Assembly: GCA_024220505.1 (NCBI GenBank)
Contig: JAKZZE010000010.1
Location: 806,001 to 870,000 of the forward strand
Reading direction: 5' to 3'
Length of the DNA: 64,000 nt
Source of the DNA: Rhizopus arrhizus
Taxonomy: Eukaryota > Mucoromycota > Mucoromycetes > Mucorales > Rhizopodaceae
Positions 46,433 to 56,933 of the stretch are shown one piece after another. Position 1 is the stretch's first letter; the number at the start of each line of letters is the position of its first letter. The translations under genes and the position numbers were made by a program. Under the pieces are notes generated by a model. The model was not told the DNA's origin. It saw only the letters and a list, made by a program, of their open reading frames with translations, and made no database searches.

Positions 46433-47092
46433 CTATAACTGAACTTCTTCGACCGCTTTGTAAGCTTGTTTGACATGAATATCACTATTTAAATCATCTA
46501 AAAAAAAACAAACAAACAAAGTTTACATCAGTATCAGCATTAAAGATGCCTTTTTGATGATTGATCCCTAACATGTGAGCAGAGTGAAGTGTAGCAGCTT
46601 CAAATGTCTCAAGCATGTCACAAGTCGTAAACCTTTGAAGACTTCGGATACATTAATCAATTGTAATAGTGCTATCAGCCAAAGGTTCTGTGCCTGTGGT
46701 ATGTACAGTGTCATTTTTATCTATTTCAGCTTCACCGCTCACAAGGACATAATTGCCTTTTAAGAGACCCATAGCAGAAAGTGTACTAACTACCAGAACT
46801 GTGCCTGTAGCGTGGAAATAGTAAGCAATATGAGTCGAGCTTGGGTGGGTATGAATACCATCACAGATGAGATCTTAAAATAGTTGAGGGTTGTTTTTTG
46901 CCTATCAGTAGAAGATTTCGATGCTCCAGGATGATGAGTGCTTGCGTCAGGAATTGGAAGGCCAGATGCATCTAATGCTCCAGGTAGCCCAAGGCCAAGA
47001 AAGATTACTATGTGCAGCAAAAAGATGACAAGGCGCTTTGTGCACAAAATAGCATATTTTAAAGTTAAAATGATGCTAGCGCCAATAGCCAT
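46433..47092 (-). pseudogene. N-acetylglucosamine-6-phosphate deacetylase, C-terminal relic
   Basis: On the minus strand, pieces in different frames read DLICDGIHTHPSSTHIAYYF, then AMGLLKGNYVL, then TTGTEPLADSTITID. A TAA stop follows, and in the same frame CIRSLQRFTTCDMLETFEA, TLHSAHMLGINHQKGIFN, an intron ending TTTTTTTTTAG near 46500, and DDLNSDIHVKQAYKAVEEVQL. These match the metal/substrate His region (DGIHxHP), the TxTLAGS-like loop (degenerate here as TEPLADS) and the C-terminal repeat of NagA amidohydrolases, which deacetylate GlcNAc-6-P in chitin/GlcNAc catabolism. The N-terminal half is not seen, and at least one nonsense codon and frame changes are present. A functional copy elsewhere would be expected. 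Confidence 0.75.
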
Positions 47093-47291
47093 AAGAATAA
47101 GCTTAAAATACTAAAAACCAAAACCAAGACAAAAGATATGGTAAACACATTTGTCTTGTGGCTCCAGAGATTACTCTAAAATACACTATAAAGCGAATTG
47201 ATCACATTGTTGAATTTGAAAACCGAAATTGAAAAATAATTTAGAAAAAAAAAAAAACTGCCTTATTTATTAAGCAATATGTATTCAGCAT

Positions 47292-48128
47292 TTAGTATTT
47301 CAAAACCTGTCCTTCATAATCAATAAGCTTGCCTGAATCAGCAGCTGTAGCGCTGTCAAGCTTGGCCAATTGTTTTGAGATTGATTCATCTGGATTAATT
47401 ACCAGTTCTGGATAGATTTTACTAATACCAACAGTCATGTCAGTCTTGACCAAGCCAGGATGAGTAGCATAGACAACAAAGTTTTCCTTGGCGAGTTGAA
47501 TGGATTGTAACTTGGTAAGCATGGTAACACAACACTTGGAGATTTTGTAAGCAGTACCCTCAGAGGAGTCAGTCAATTCAATGCTTCCAAGAAGGGATGA
47601 CATGTTGAGAATCTTTTTAACGCGGTCAGGGCCACGTTTGCGAAGTAAAGGCAAGAATGCATTGGTGACTTCATTGACAGCTAATACGTTTGTTTCAAAG
47701 AGTTCAAGGATTTCTTTCTTGGGGCTTTATGTAAATGTTAAGCATATCTCTTTGTTAAATTAAAACATTTATAACTTACGCTTGTTCAGGAGCGGTATGT
47801 GATCCTGCAATGCCGGCATTGTTAATCAAGACATCAACACCTTCAGGAGCAAGCTTTGAAATTTCTTCAACAGCTTCCTGTTGTCCATGATGTTCAATTA
47901 GCAAGAGCCTTATAATATATGTATAGGAACTATTACCTTGATGGACTTTTCACTAGTGGTGTCCAATTTGATGCCGTACACCTTCTTACCATCAACCAAT
48001 TTCTGCAAGCCTTCAGATTTATCAGGATTACGAGCACAAGCAAAGACAGTGTCTCCTCGATCAGAAATTTGTTTAACAAATTCGAGTCCAATACCACGAG
48101 AAGCGCCAGTAATAACGTAAGAAACCAT
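47292..48128 (-). CDS. Short-chain dehydrogenase/reductase (CsgA/C-factor-like)
   Basis: Three exons (48128-47937, 47877-47780, 47724-47292) join in phase to 240 residues, a classical SDR size. The Rossmann signature TGASRGIGLEF is at residues 7-17. It has CARNP (cofactor preference loop), VLINNAGIAG, the catalytic Ser in MSSLLGSIE, the YKISK catalytic Tyr-Lys pair, and PGLVKTDMT after it. The Arg after the second beta strand suggests NADP(H). It is probably cytosolic and its substrate cannot be told. It is intact although surrounded by pseudogenes and transposons. Confidence 0.88.
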
Positions 48129-48624
48129 AGCTGTAAATTTAAAGAGTAAAATAATATGAAAAGAAAGTTTCAGAGTAAACTTTTCTTATTTAAATAGATA
48201 TAACAACTATCGGGTATATAATCTTATGTTAAGTGAAACCATTGTTTACGAATCCTTCTATAGATAGTATCTCCTGTGATTGAAATTCATAGATCACTTC
48301 AAAGCCAAGTCGTTCAGTGATTCTGGTTGGATGATTTAAATTTTCCTGGATTTTTTTTTTTAAAAAAAAACTCAGTCATTTAATGACTATAACAAAGGAT
48401 TCATAGTAAAAGCTAAAATTAATTATAGACTTGGGTATTCCATGATTAATTGCGCAGAAACACAAGAGCGATAGATACTTGTACGGCTGTGGTTTTCTCT
48501 TAGTTTTACTGATTAATATCTCATGTTCAGAGAGCAGTAAATGGATTATAACACAATTTTTACATACATACCGTATTGGATTAATAAGCAACGCGTATGC
48601 TATTTTTTCCCAAAATAAGAATTT
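48129..48624. other. Promoter region of the SDR and flank of the Tc1 element
   Basis: No gene is seen. It carries a T-rich then A-rich run at 48350-48370. The right end adjoins the left terminal inverted repeat of the Tc1 element. Confidence 0.5.
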
Positions 48625-50120
48625 TTAATTATTGGTTTTTAACTGTAAATTTATGGATAGCTTTTTTATTTTGTGGACAATAAATTTCATTTTGCGGATT
48701 GGCTCAAGGGCCAGACATCTATCGAAAAACGAATATGAATGGTTTATCCGGTTTACATAATCATCAACTGATACAGTTTTAGCTGATTCAATAATTCTCG
48801 TGTTTAGGTTGTCATTTGCATTCAAGCAATCTTTCCTAGTGTCCCCTTTTACTTTGAACCAGAATGATTCAATAGGATTCAAAAATGGCGAGTAAGGTGG
48901 CAAGTATATAACTTTATATCCGCGCGATGCAGTTAGATCTTCAACTTTAGTGATTTTATGAATGGCAGCGTTGTCCATAACAAGATAACGTCCTTTCATA
49001 TCGAATTGATCCAAAGTGTCCATGACACCGATCAAAAACTCTATGAAATGCTCACTACGAGTGCCTACCCTAGCATTTACTCCAACCACTTCAGCCTTGC
49101 CATTTTCTCTTTTTCTTTTCTTGTTACTATTCATTTTTTCTGAACAGCCTTTGGCTTACGGAATGTGAGATCAATCACTCCCTTTTCACAAATAGCGCCA
49201 ATTATTGATACTGTAATGCCTATATTTGCAGGAATTACTGCTTTAGCAGACATTCCCCTCTTGGATCTACCGAAGTTTCTACGAATATTTATATTAAAAC
49301 CTGCCTCATCAATGAAAACACAGTTTTTATGCCAATTCATATTTTCATCACTTTTCCACTCAAGAACCTGTCTCTACGTATTTGGAGATTACCAAGAGTA
49401 GTTCTTGAAGATATAACTGCTTCTAGTTTCTTGAGAGTTAAAGCATGTGAGACTAGATGTCTGTGAAGGCCTGATAATGTAATTGATTGGATTTCGCTAA
49501 AAGCCTCAAGTAGTGCATCTCTTGCCTGCCAGAGTACAGCTCGTGGGTTCTTCTCATAAAAAATACATAGGAAGTTGGTGTGATGAGGCTGAAGTTTTCT
49601 TTCCAACTTACTCGTTGCTTTCTACCACCTGGTAAGCGTTTTTCTTCATCTTCCTTATAAGTTTTTACATAGTTTTGAGCGGTCCGCTCAACAATTCCAA
49701 CAATTGCACCTGCTTTTCTTGCAGAAAGTCCTTCTTCAATAACAAGATCAAGAAGCTTCTGTACTTGTTCAGGTGGGTAGGTTCTATACGCTCCTCGAGT
49801 TTTTTTTTATACAACTTTTTTCTAGATTGCTTGAAGTCATTCTGAATTTCCACAATAATTGGTTGCTATTCTGCTTCTGAATGGCTTTCATTCTCCAAGG
49901 TCTGACAATATACCTGGTAGCTCTTTAAATCCAAAATCTTTTTGAATGCCTGTTCAGGCACACTATCATCTTCATTTAGTCCTTTCCAGTGATGCTATTC
50001 TAATTCTGTTGTTTGGTACAAGTTATTTATATTCTCAAATTCCATTGGTTCATACTTTGGAATCTCGTCGAAAACATTAAAACAATGCATATACTCTTCT
50101 GGTACGCCGTAAATAGACAT
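48625..50120 (-). pseudogene. Tc1-type DD34E transposase with several lesions
   Basis: It starts MSIYGVPEEYMHCFNVFDEI and has stops after TTELE and HSEAE, then frame changes near 49670 and at 49337/49340 and 49134. The central DNA-binding part includes SGLHRHLVSHALTLKKLE. The catalytic core retains all three acidic residues: FIDEAGFNINIRR (first Asp), YLVMDNAAIHK (second Asp), and PPYSPFLNPIESFWFKVK (Glu), with 34 residues between the second Asp and the Glu. The C-terminal coding sequence runs into the left terminal repeat. The core is well preserved, so loss of function may be recent, but this copy cannot make a full protein. Confidence 0.85.
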
Positions 50121-50373
50121 TTTGTAGTGAAGTAAAGAATTTATTATCCACTAAATAAAAATCATTGTACGCAATTTTTTTTTTAAATTTTAAAGATTAT
50201 TTATTTGTAAAGTCCATTTGAGCGTGGGGTGTTTATCACATCTGTTCGCCTGGACTAGTTCAATATGAAGTAAAGTAATGTGAGGCTAAAAAATCCTTCG
50301 GGATCAAAGGTAAAAAAGGTCAATAGAACAGTATTTAGAACGTGGTAACATCCTTAATGTTTTAAGAGCCAAT

Positions 50374-53248
50374 TTAGAAGGAGCTGACCATGTGGAGGTC
50401 TGGTACAGGTGTCGATATAGTTGTAAAGATAATCCAGTTTAAATAGTATTGAACATATGGTTGGCCAACGAAGGATCCAAGGGTAACTGTACAACTTGAA
50501 CGAGGAAGTTTTGTTGGTAGGAGATTTAAAAGGAACGACAAAGGACCTTCAATAGTGCTAGGCATTTGTAGCCGGTTGTGCATGTTGAGACATTGAATTG
50601 CATGCGATTTTGTCAGCGTCTGATTTGGATGGATGGGACAGGGCCTGGGTTTGCTGCCAGGTAGCCATCCAATGCGCCATCTTATGCATCGGCTACGTTC
50701 TTTTCGGGTCATCGGCAACTAAAGGATTGGATCAAGTGAGACTGTTGGTCTACAACAAGAAAGCAGTTTTGAATTTTTATGTTGCTTTTGATTATATAGA
50801 CCTTGTTGTAGAAGCTGTTTCTTGATGGCCTTGAAGGTCTTGATACTGACTTCTTCCACTGGAAGAGGTATGCTTTTCCAAAGTGAGGACTTGGATAGTT
50901 TGTATCATTGTTGATGTCTATCATGTTGTATGTGCGGCATAAGTTTTGTTAGGAGAGCATCTTCAGGTAGCGTAAAAGATCGAAAGAGGAATTGAGCTTG
51001 GAGTATGTTTAGTCGCTCTTTCATCGTTGGCAAGCGTGATAAGTGACGCATAACTTTGGTTGAGGCTCGTTTAGATGCGCCATATATTCGTCGTAAGCAT
51101 TCATTCTGAGCATCTTCGAGCACTTTTATTTGGGAAGCAGTTAGCTGATTGATCGCTAATCCATATTTTAGCCGAGCACGTACTATTTGTGCATAGAATC
51201 TAGTGGATAGAAGCCTGTCGAAACCATTGGGGTTGACACCCACAGAAGTCAATACGTTCATCATAACAAATGCCTTGCAAACATTGCGTTCTATTAGTTT
51301 TTGTGGGTTGAGGTAGCCACCTGGTTTAAAGGGAACTCCAAGGTACGAAAAGGAATGCTGTTTGAGTAAAGTCTGTCCATAAAACTTATAGCTCAAGTCA
51401 TCGTTCATGTCACTTAACACCACGCATTTAGATGGGTTCCAATGGAAGCAGAGTGAGAAACTGTAATCTTCACAAATTTTTAGTAGCTTTGGCATTTGTG
51501 CTTTTTCAGAGATCAGGACTACATAGTCAGCATATAACAAGCAGTTTATAACTGGAGATAATTCCATTGGGGGAGTATTCTCTGATGGTTGCTTCAATCG
51601 CAGTATTTTCGGTAGATCACTGATATATATAGAATAGAGCAATGGGGAGAGTATTGATCCTTGTAGAACTTCTGTTCGTGGGGAGAAGCGATAGGAAGTC
51701 TCATTATTAAGAAGGGCTTCAAGGTAAACTTGATCAAAAAGATGTTGGAGGAGAGCCAGTAGTGGAGGTGGTGTTGTTGGCTATAGGGGACTGCCAGATA
51801 AGATTACTGTCAACAGTGTCATAAGCAGATTTTATGTCGAGGAAGATCAAGGTAGGTTTAACCTTGTGGTGAACGCGTAATATTTGGCATATTTCAGCCA
51901 AACAGAAGGCTTGATCTAGTGATCCACGACATTCTCTGAACCCTCCTTGCGTTATGTCAATAGGAGGGCTGTACAATATGGATGTCATTCTGTAGACAGC
52001 GTTCTAGAATTTTGCGAAAGATCGAGGTCAGACTGATAGGCCTAAAGTTGCCAGGATCTGTTGGAGTACCTTTCTTGTGAATAGGTACTAGTTGAGCCAC
52101 CCGCTAACTTTAGGGGACACAGGATCATTTCCAGCATAATTGGAATAATGCTAGCAAGATTGGTACAAGTAGATGTTGAATAGGAAGAAGCATCTCGTTT
52201 TTTACATGGTCAACATCAGGAGCCTTGTTCGAAGGGAGTGATCGAATAGCTGATAGGATATCTGGCAATGTAATTGGGCAAGCCAATTCAAATGGTAAGC
52301 TATCTGAACTGACTTCGTACCTTTGCATTTCCTGTGTAGCTTCTCTAGAGTATACGTTTTCAAGATGTCTCACCATTGTGTCAGCTGAATTCTTGGGTCC
52401 TTCCATTATTGAAAATGTTGGGCTTGTCGTATTTACCTCATTAAATATTTATTATTCGTATGAGATTACCCAGATCTTATATAAGAAATAACAAGCACTG
52501 AACATATAATATCACTTATTACATATTCTCTAAGACTCATCTCCAATATTAACCATATACAATATTTATATTGTTCAAACTCAATACTAAAGTTGACTTC
52601 GATCCCTGAATAATTACATTTTCTATATAAATGCGTATTTTGATTAAATGGGTCTCTCTCTCGTCTTGAAATCTAATAAAGAGGTTACATAGAGACCCGT
52701 TCACTAGTTTTCAAGTACTATTTCCTTTCTATTTTCTTACTTTATTATCTGCAAATATCTCATGGCTTATTGTTCTTCGTTTTCGTACGACTGATTTTGG
52801 CAATTGCTTTTGCATATTGACTAGATGCCAACTGTTGACAGAAATGTTCCTAGTTTTCTTTGCGCTTCTTTTGAATAAGTCGCCGTAGAGATGCACGAGC
52901 CTCTTGATGTTTGAGCCAATATTTTAGTTTGCTGAGTCCTTGAGCTTTTCGCCACTTACGGTAACATCTTTCTCGGTACTCATAGGCCATTTGCATATCC
53001 TCCGTCCAGAAGTCCTTCAGTGGTTCCACTAGTTGTAATTGTCGTCCGCAGCTTGTGTCCAAGGAGTGATAAATCGCCTGGCAAAGTTGTCTATTGAACT
53101 GTTCAATGTACATCGTTGCTGTTTGATGATCTCGAAGTGACGTAGCAATTGTTATTGTATGAGACTTTAAAATATTTTGGTGGTCGTTTCGAATTCTTTT
53201 ATGTATTGCTTGAATATCTTGGGGCTTTTTAGTCGACCAAGTCTCCAA
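50374..53248 (-). pseudogene. LINE ORF2, reverse transcriptase and C-terminal part, broken
   Basis: Segments in order: 53248-52850 (linker), solo LTR, 52406-52125 (ILSAIRSLPSNKAPDVDHVK), 51988-51734 (GGFRECRGSLDQAF; FLDIKSAYDTVDS, motif A), 51642-50905 (LYADYVVLIS, motif C; FSYLGVPFKPGG), and 50718-50374 (CIRWRIGWLPGSKPRPC, then H and C, a C-terminal zinc knuckle). Several frameshifts separate them. Motif C reads YADY instead of the catalytic [F/Y]ADD, so RT activity would be lost even without the frameshifts. Confidence 0.85.
52416..52840 (-). mobile_element. Solo LTR inside the LINE
   Basis: A 425 bp non-coding block separates two ORF2 segments that are otherwise adjacent in LINE proteins. 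On the minus strand it begins TGTCAACAG and ends CCCAACA, the TG...CA termini of an LTR with short inverted ends. The flanking pentamers on the plus strand are GAAAA (52411-52415) and GAAAT (52841-52845), a possible 5 bp target duplication with one change. No internal retrotransposon genes remain. Confidence 0.7.
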
Positions 53249-53979
53249 GTGACTCGCTTCTCTGGCTGACTACCTGTCGTGGTTCTCGGAATGTCAAAAC
53301 TGAAGGTCATTAGTTTGTGATTGGAATCTAATGATAGACCACTTCTTATTACTAAACAAGGGTTATTCAGTTCATTACTATTTAAGAAATAGTCTATTAT
53401 GTTATTGCCCTGGTATGTCATATAAGTAGGTTGACCAAAGCATAGCCTTGAATTCCACACAATCAGGTTATTTTGTTGAATCCAGTTGTATAATTGATTC
53501 CCTCTAGAGTTTGAGTAGTGGTCGCCAGTATAATTTCCCATTCTGGCATTAAAATCACCACATATAATGGTTTGTTTGGTATGTGGGATGGTTTTTGGTA
53601 GTGAATCAAGCGCTTCTGCAATGGTTTGGTTATCAAGTGAAGGTGGAAAATACACACAGTGTATCAAAACATCTTTGATTGTAAAAGAGAGCTTATACTG
53701 TGAGAGTTGTGAATCGTCGTTGGGTAGGTGATGTACATGGAATTGACATGTATGATTAACCAAAAGACTGATGCCTTGGCTTCCTTTTGTGGCGAGTGGA
53801 TGTGTTTTTATTCCATATGTATGGTATTGTTTCCAATGGGTGGGGTATCTATTTGGTGATAATAGCCAAGTTTCTACGATTAATAAGACTGATGAGTGTT
53901 TTGCTAGAGATAGAATAGGTGATATAGCTTGTTTGGGTAACCCGGTGGCGTTGAAGAGCATGATATTTAATTGGTTCAT
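53167..53979 (-). CDS. LINE ORF2, apurinic-like endonuclease domain
   Basis: It begins MNQLNIMLFNATGL (Asn of motif I) and continues LIVETWL (catalytic Glu), VYFPPS, IICGDFNARMG (Asp/Asn), NIIDYFLNS and a degenerate SDH-like end (LDSNHKLMTFSF). These are the blocks of the APE-type endonuclease that nicks target DNA for target-primed reverse transcription. A frameshift near 53170-53250 separates it from the following segment. It starts inside the ORF1 stop codon, so translation by termination-reinitiation is likely. Confidence 0.8.
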   Translation of the reverse strand: MNQLNIMLFNATGLPKQAISPILSLAKHSSVLLIVETWLLSPNRYPTHWKQYHTYGIKTHPLATKGSQGISLLVNHTCQFHVHHLPNDDSQLSQYKLSFTIKDVLIHCVYFPPSLDNQTIAEALDSLPKTIPHTKQTIICGDFNARMGNYTGDHYSNSRGNQLYNWIQQNNLIVWNSRLCFGQPTYMTYQGNNIIDYFLNSNELNNPCLVIRSGLSLDSNHKLMTFSFDIPRTTTGSQPEKRVTWRLGRLKSPKIFKQYIKEFETTTKIF

Positions 53980-55226
53980 TAAATATCAAAATCAATGCTA
54001 CGTTGGGAGCTGTTGGCGTTGTTTGAGGAACTGTGATTATCATCATGTTCATTAGTTGTGCTCATTTGATCATCCTCTGAGTAGAATAGATCATCTACTA
54101 ACTCTTGGTGTCTTGGGTGTCTCGTTGGAATGATGTCTAAAAGTGTCTTTTGGCTAATCCATCCTTTAGAGAAGAAATGGCGGGAAACAGCAAACTTGAC
54201 GGGTACTCTTATGAACTGTAATGCGCGTTCCATACGGTCGCAATGGTGCATAAAAGCGCGGTTTGTACGTTCTTCTACTGGTAAATTTGCGTATTTAGGA
54301 TCCCTAAGATTTTGGGAGGTACAAGGGTCAAAGTCATCTTTGATGGTAACTTTGAATCGCTGAAGTTGTTGTCGCAGTTCAGTAGCATAGTCATTATGAA
54401 CCAATAAGGCCAAGATGTTTCGGTCAGGATAATGTATGCCAAGGATTCGGTTGTTATTAATGTCAAGCTTTCGCAAACGGGATCTAACCTGTCCGATTGG
54501 AACTCTAGCCTTCGTAGGAACGTAAATATATTGGAATCCTTGGTTGTCTGATGGTGGCTGAAGGAAGCGTGCAGCAGCCTCTTGGCGCTGTAGGCGTCTT
54601 TGGTTACGACTTGCAAATAGATTGTCCTTAATACGTTGTACCTTAGCAGGTTCGTGCCAGGGAGCGGATTCGATGTTACTCATTTGTGTCATAGCTTCGG
54701 GGTTTCGGCGAGGGGGTTGTTGATTTAAACTGGGAAAGGAATCCGCAGTTTGAGTTTGTTGTAAAAGTTGTTGCTGGAGTTTATCAGTTTGGGAGCGAAG
54801 GCTATTAATTTCTTCTCTTGCCTGCTGAAGTTCTTGTGTCAAGCGTTGAATTGTATCAAGAAGAGTTTGAAAGTCGTTTTGGCTGCTGTGAGTTGTTGGT
54901 GTGTGCGTATTGTTATTTTCTTGGAAAGATCTAGTTTGTTCCATGTCTGTCGGTGCCTGAATTTGCGATTGTTCTTGACATGAATCGTTAATGACATGCT
55001 TCATTGATGCTGCCTGAAAGCATTTGCCACAGCTAACGCAGCGGAATAGAAGGTGTGGTGGACTCGACTTGGTAGAACCATGTCGTCGGAAGTGACCTTG
55101 TTGATTACAGTTTGGACATATTAAGCGTTTACGCTCTTTACTAAAAATTGAGAGAAGAGAATCAACTTCCTCTGTCGACAAAGGATGATTTGCTGATCCC
55201 TGAAGACTATTGGAGTCTATAGGCAT
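53979..55226 (-). CDS. LINE ORF1 (zinc-finger and coiled-coil nucleic-acid-binding protein)
   Basis: Intact, 415 residues. Near residues 37-75 is a C-x2-C ... C-x2-C pattern (LICPNCNQQGHFRRHG, then LFRCVSCGKCF). A Gln/Glu heptad-rich coiled coil follows (TLDTIQRLTQELQQAREE). Then comes a basic region (SRNQRRLQRQEAAARFL) and an RRM-like or CTD-like part (VPIGQVRSRLRKLDINNNRI). The end is acidic and Asn/Ser-rich. Such proteins coat LINE RNA. The stop TAA overlaps the ORF2 ATG by one base (TAATG). It is uninterrupted, unlike ORF2, and may still be translatable. Confidence 0.8.
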   Translation of the reverse strand: MPIDSNSLQGSANHPLSTEEVDSLLSIFSKERKRLICPNCNQQGHFRRHGSTKSSPPHLLFRCVSCGKCFQAASMKHVINDSCQEQSQIQAPTDMEQTRSFQENNNTHTPTTHSSQNDFQTLLDTIQRLTQELQQAREEINSLRSQTDKLQQQLLQQTQTADSFPSLNQQPPRRNPEAMTQMSNIESAPWHEPAKVQRIKDNLFASRNQRRLQRQEAAARFLQPPSDNQGFQYIYVPTKARVPIGQVRSRLRKLDINNNRILGIHYPDRNILALLVHNDYATELRQQLQRFKVTIKDDFDPCTSQNLRDPKYANLPVEERTNRAFMHHCDRMERALQFIRVPVKFAVSRHFFSKGWISQKTLLDIIPTRHPRHQELVDDLFYSEDDQMSTTNEHDDNHSSSNNANSSQRSIDFDI

Positions 55227-55376
55227 TGATTGATGATAATAAATGTCGAATTGAAGTTGTAGCTGTTGTTGTTTTGTAGCGTAAAAAATCTAAGACGAGT
55301 GTTAATTGTTTTCAAAAAATTATTGTCCGCAAAGTAAAAAAAGCTATCCGCAAATTTACAGTCAAAAACCAATAAT

Positions 55377-56190
55377 TTAGTATCCAATCTTTTGTTTTTT
55401 TTTTTCTGTGAATAAAGTTGATCCTGACGTTCACCTGCCACTATCGCCGCCTGTTCTATCAGAATATAGAATTAAAGGTGTCTATTCACAAATTTTTAAC
55501 ATATTTTAAGTTTTTTTAGGCTTCATCGCTTATTTTTATAAATATTAGGATTGTACAAACTTCATTAAAGACTTTAGTAAAGATAGCGCATGGTTAATTT
55601 TTGTACTGGAGAGGTCGCCAAACATTAAAAAATTATTTCTTGTGCAGTTAAATTTCATCTGGGCTTTACCTCTTTGTTTTAAGAGAAACTAGCATGTGAA
55701 TAAAAAAAAGAATATTAGAGTATTCAGTGTTATGCTCTGGTAAGAAAATTATCAAAATAGCAATAAAACCAAAGAATATAAATAGTAGACTTTGTAATGA
55801 TTACCTTTGAACAATTAAGATTGTCTTAAATAAAGTTCTGTCTCAAAAAGTATCCTTTGATTTTATCGTTATTCCTTAATTACTCTACCAGAACATAACA
55901 AGCTTAAAGAGAATTCGTACGAATGACACAGCGTCTAGTAAGAAACCTAAAAATAAGATAAAATCATCAGTTGCTTTGTTGGAAACATTGCGAAAGATGA
56001 GCGATAGTAAAAAGAAGTAATGAATAATTATGAATAAAGCTGGTTGTTACTTTTATTCTTTAATGTATTGAATAAAACTACTTTGCTTGGCTTCTTTAAC
56101 TAATTTGCAAGTTGGATACTGACAGGATTAACCAAGGAGAAGATGAATGTAGATCTAATCCCAGAAGAAAAGAGAGCCATATAGCTGTCT
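55377..56190. other. AT-rich region beyond the Tc1 right end
   Basis: About 800 bp without a recognisable gene. Short open frames only. It leads into the tandem repeat. Confidence 0.5.
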
Positions 56191-56810
56191 GTGCCTACTG
56201 CTGCCATCAAATCATACATTATCAAAAGCGGCAGAGGCAGATAAGTGTATGAAAAGAGAATCAGACTGACGTATGGCTGTGCTAGATTTTGTTGCTTTCT
56301 TTGTAGATGAGGTATTCTCATATATTCATTTCAAATTAGTAAATGTTTAGGAATGCATATATGTACAATATTACCTTCAATCTTTTCTAAAAGAATACTT
56401 ACAGTAATCAAAATCACATCTGCTCGGATTGCCATCTCCTTACCACACATATTCATGTGCTTAGAGCTAGATGTACCTACTGCTGCCACCTGATCATACA
56501 CCATCGGTGTACAAAGAGAGAATCAGACTGACGTTGGCTGTGCTTGAGTGATCAGATTTTGTTGAATTGCTTGCAAATGTCTCGAATCAAGTTAGTGCAA
56601 TGTTTGGAAAAAATGTGTACATTCCTAATATTACCTTTAATTTCCTTAAAAGAATACCAAATCACCACATTTGCTCGAATTTCTCCCTACCACACACATC
56701 CAAGCAAGATGTACCTACTGCTGCCATCAAATCATACATTGTCAAAAACGGCAGAGGTAGACAAGTGTACAAAAAGAGAATCAGACTGATGTAGGGTGTG
56801 AGGATACCAT
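56191..56810. repeat. Threefold tandem repeat, units of about 281 and 239 bp
   Basis: The block TACTGCTGCCATCAAATCAT followed by a TCAAAA-CGGCAGAGG stretch and AAAAGAGAATCAGACTGACG starts at about 56191, 56472 and 56711. The intervening parts of units 1 and 2 also match (GTACAATATTACCTTCAAT against CATTCCTAATATTACCTTTAAT; AAAAGAATAC; CACATCTGCTCGGATT against CACATTTGCTCGAATT). The third unit is cut off. Minus-strand open frames in units 1 and 3 encode near-identical peptides (SLILFSYTYLPLPLL), but no protein function is apparent. Confidence 0.75.
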
Positions 56811-56933
56811 TTGAATAATCTCCATGGTAACAATGTGTGAAAAAGAGGAAAAAGTTGGTTATTGAAATTGCGTTGAGTAATTCTTGATACACTGTGACGA
56901 AAATAGAAATTCTTTTAATCAAACTGTACCACT

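Larger units (their letters stand above)
50190..55280 (-). mobile_element. Non-LTR retrotransposon (LINE) with ORF1 and decayed ORF2
   Basis: On the minus strand: ORF1 (55226-53979), ORF2 endonuclease (53979-53167), then RT and C-terminal segments down to about 50374, followed by a 3' region ending near 50190 with GTCCATTTGAGCG on the plus strand. An A/T-rich stretch at 50165-50195 may be its tail. A 425 bp solo LTR interrupts ORF2 (52416-52840). A related, 5'-truncated 3' end lies at 14.0-14.46 kb. Boundaries are approximate; target-site duplications were not identified. Confidence 0.82.
48628..55376 (-). mobile_element. Tc1/mariner element split by a LINE insertion
   Basis: The left end (about 48628-48690) reads ATTATTGGTTTTTAACTGTA and later AGCTTTTTTATTTTGTGGAC. 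The right end (about 55315-55376) is its inverted copy, read on the plus strand as GTCCGCAAAGTAAAAAAAGC, then ACAGTCAAAAACCAATAAT. A TA lies at or next to both ends, as for Tc1 target sites. The transposase (50120-48625) occupies the left part. From about 50.19 to 55.28 kb a foreign LINE is interposed. No closer partner for the left repeat is present near 50.1-50.2 kb, which supports one original element of about 1.6 kb. Confidence 0.8.

Noticed and set aside
48625..50120. Possible complete Tc1 element ending near 50.2 kb
   Set aside because: No inverted partner of the left terminal repeat is present there; the matching copy is at 55.32-55.38 kb.
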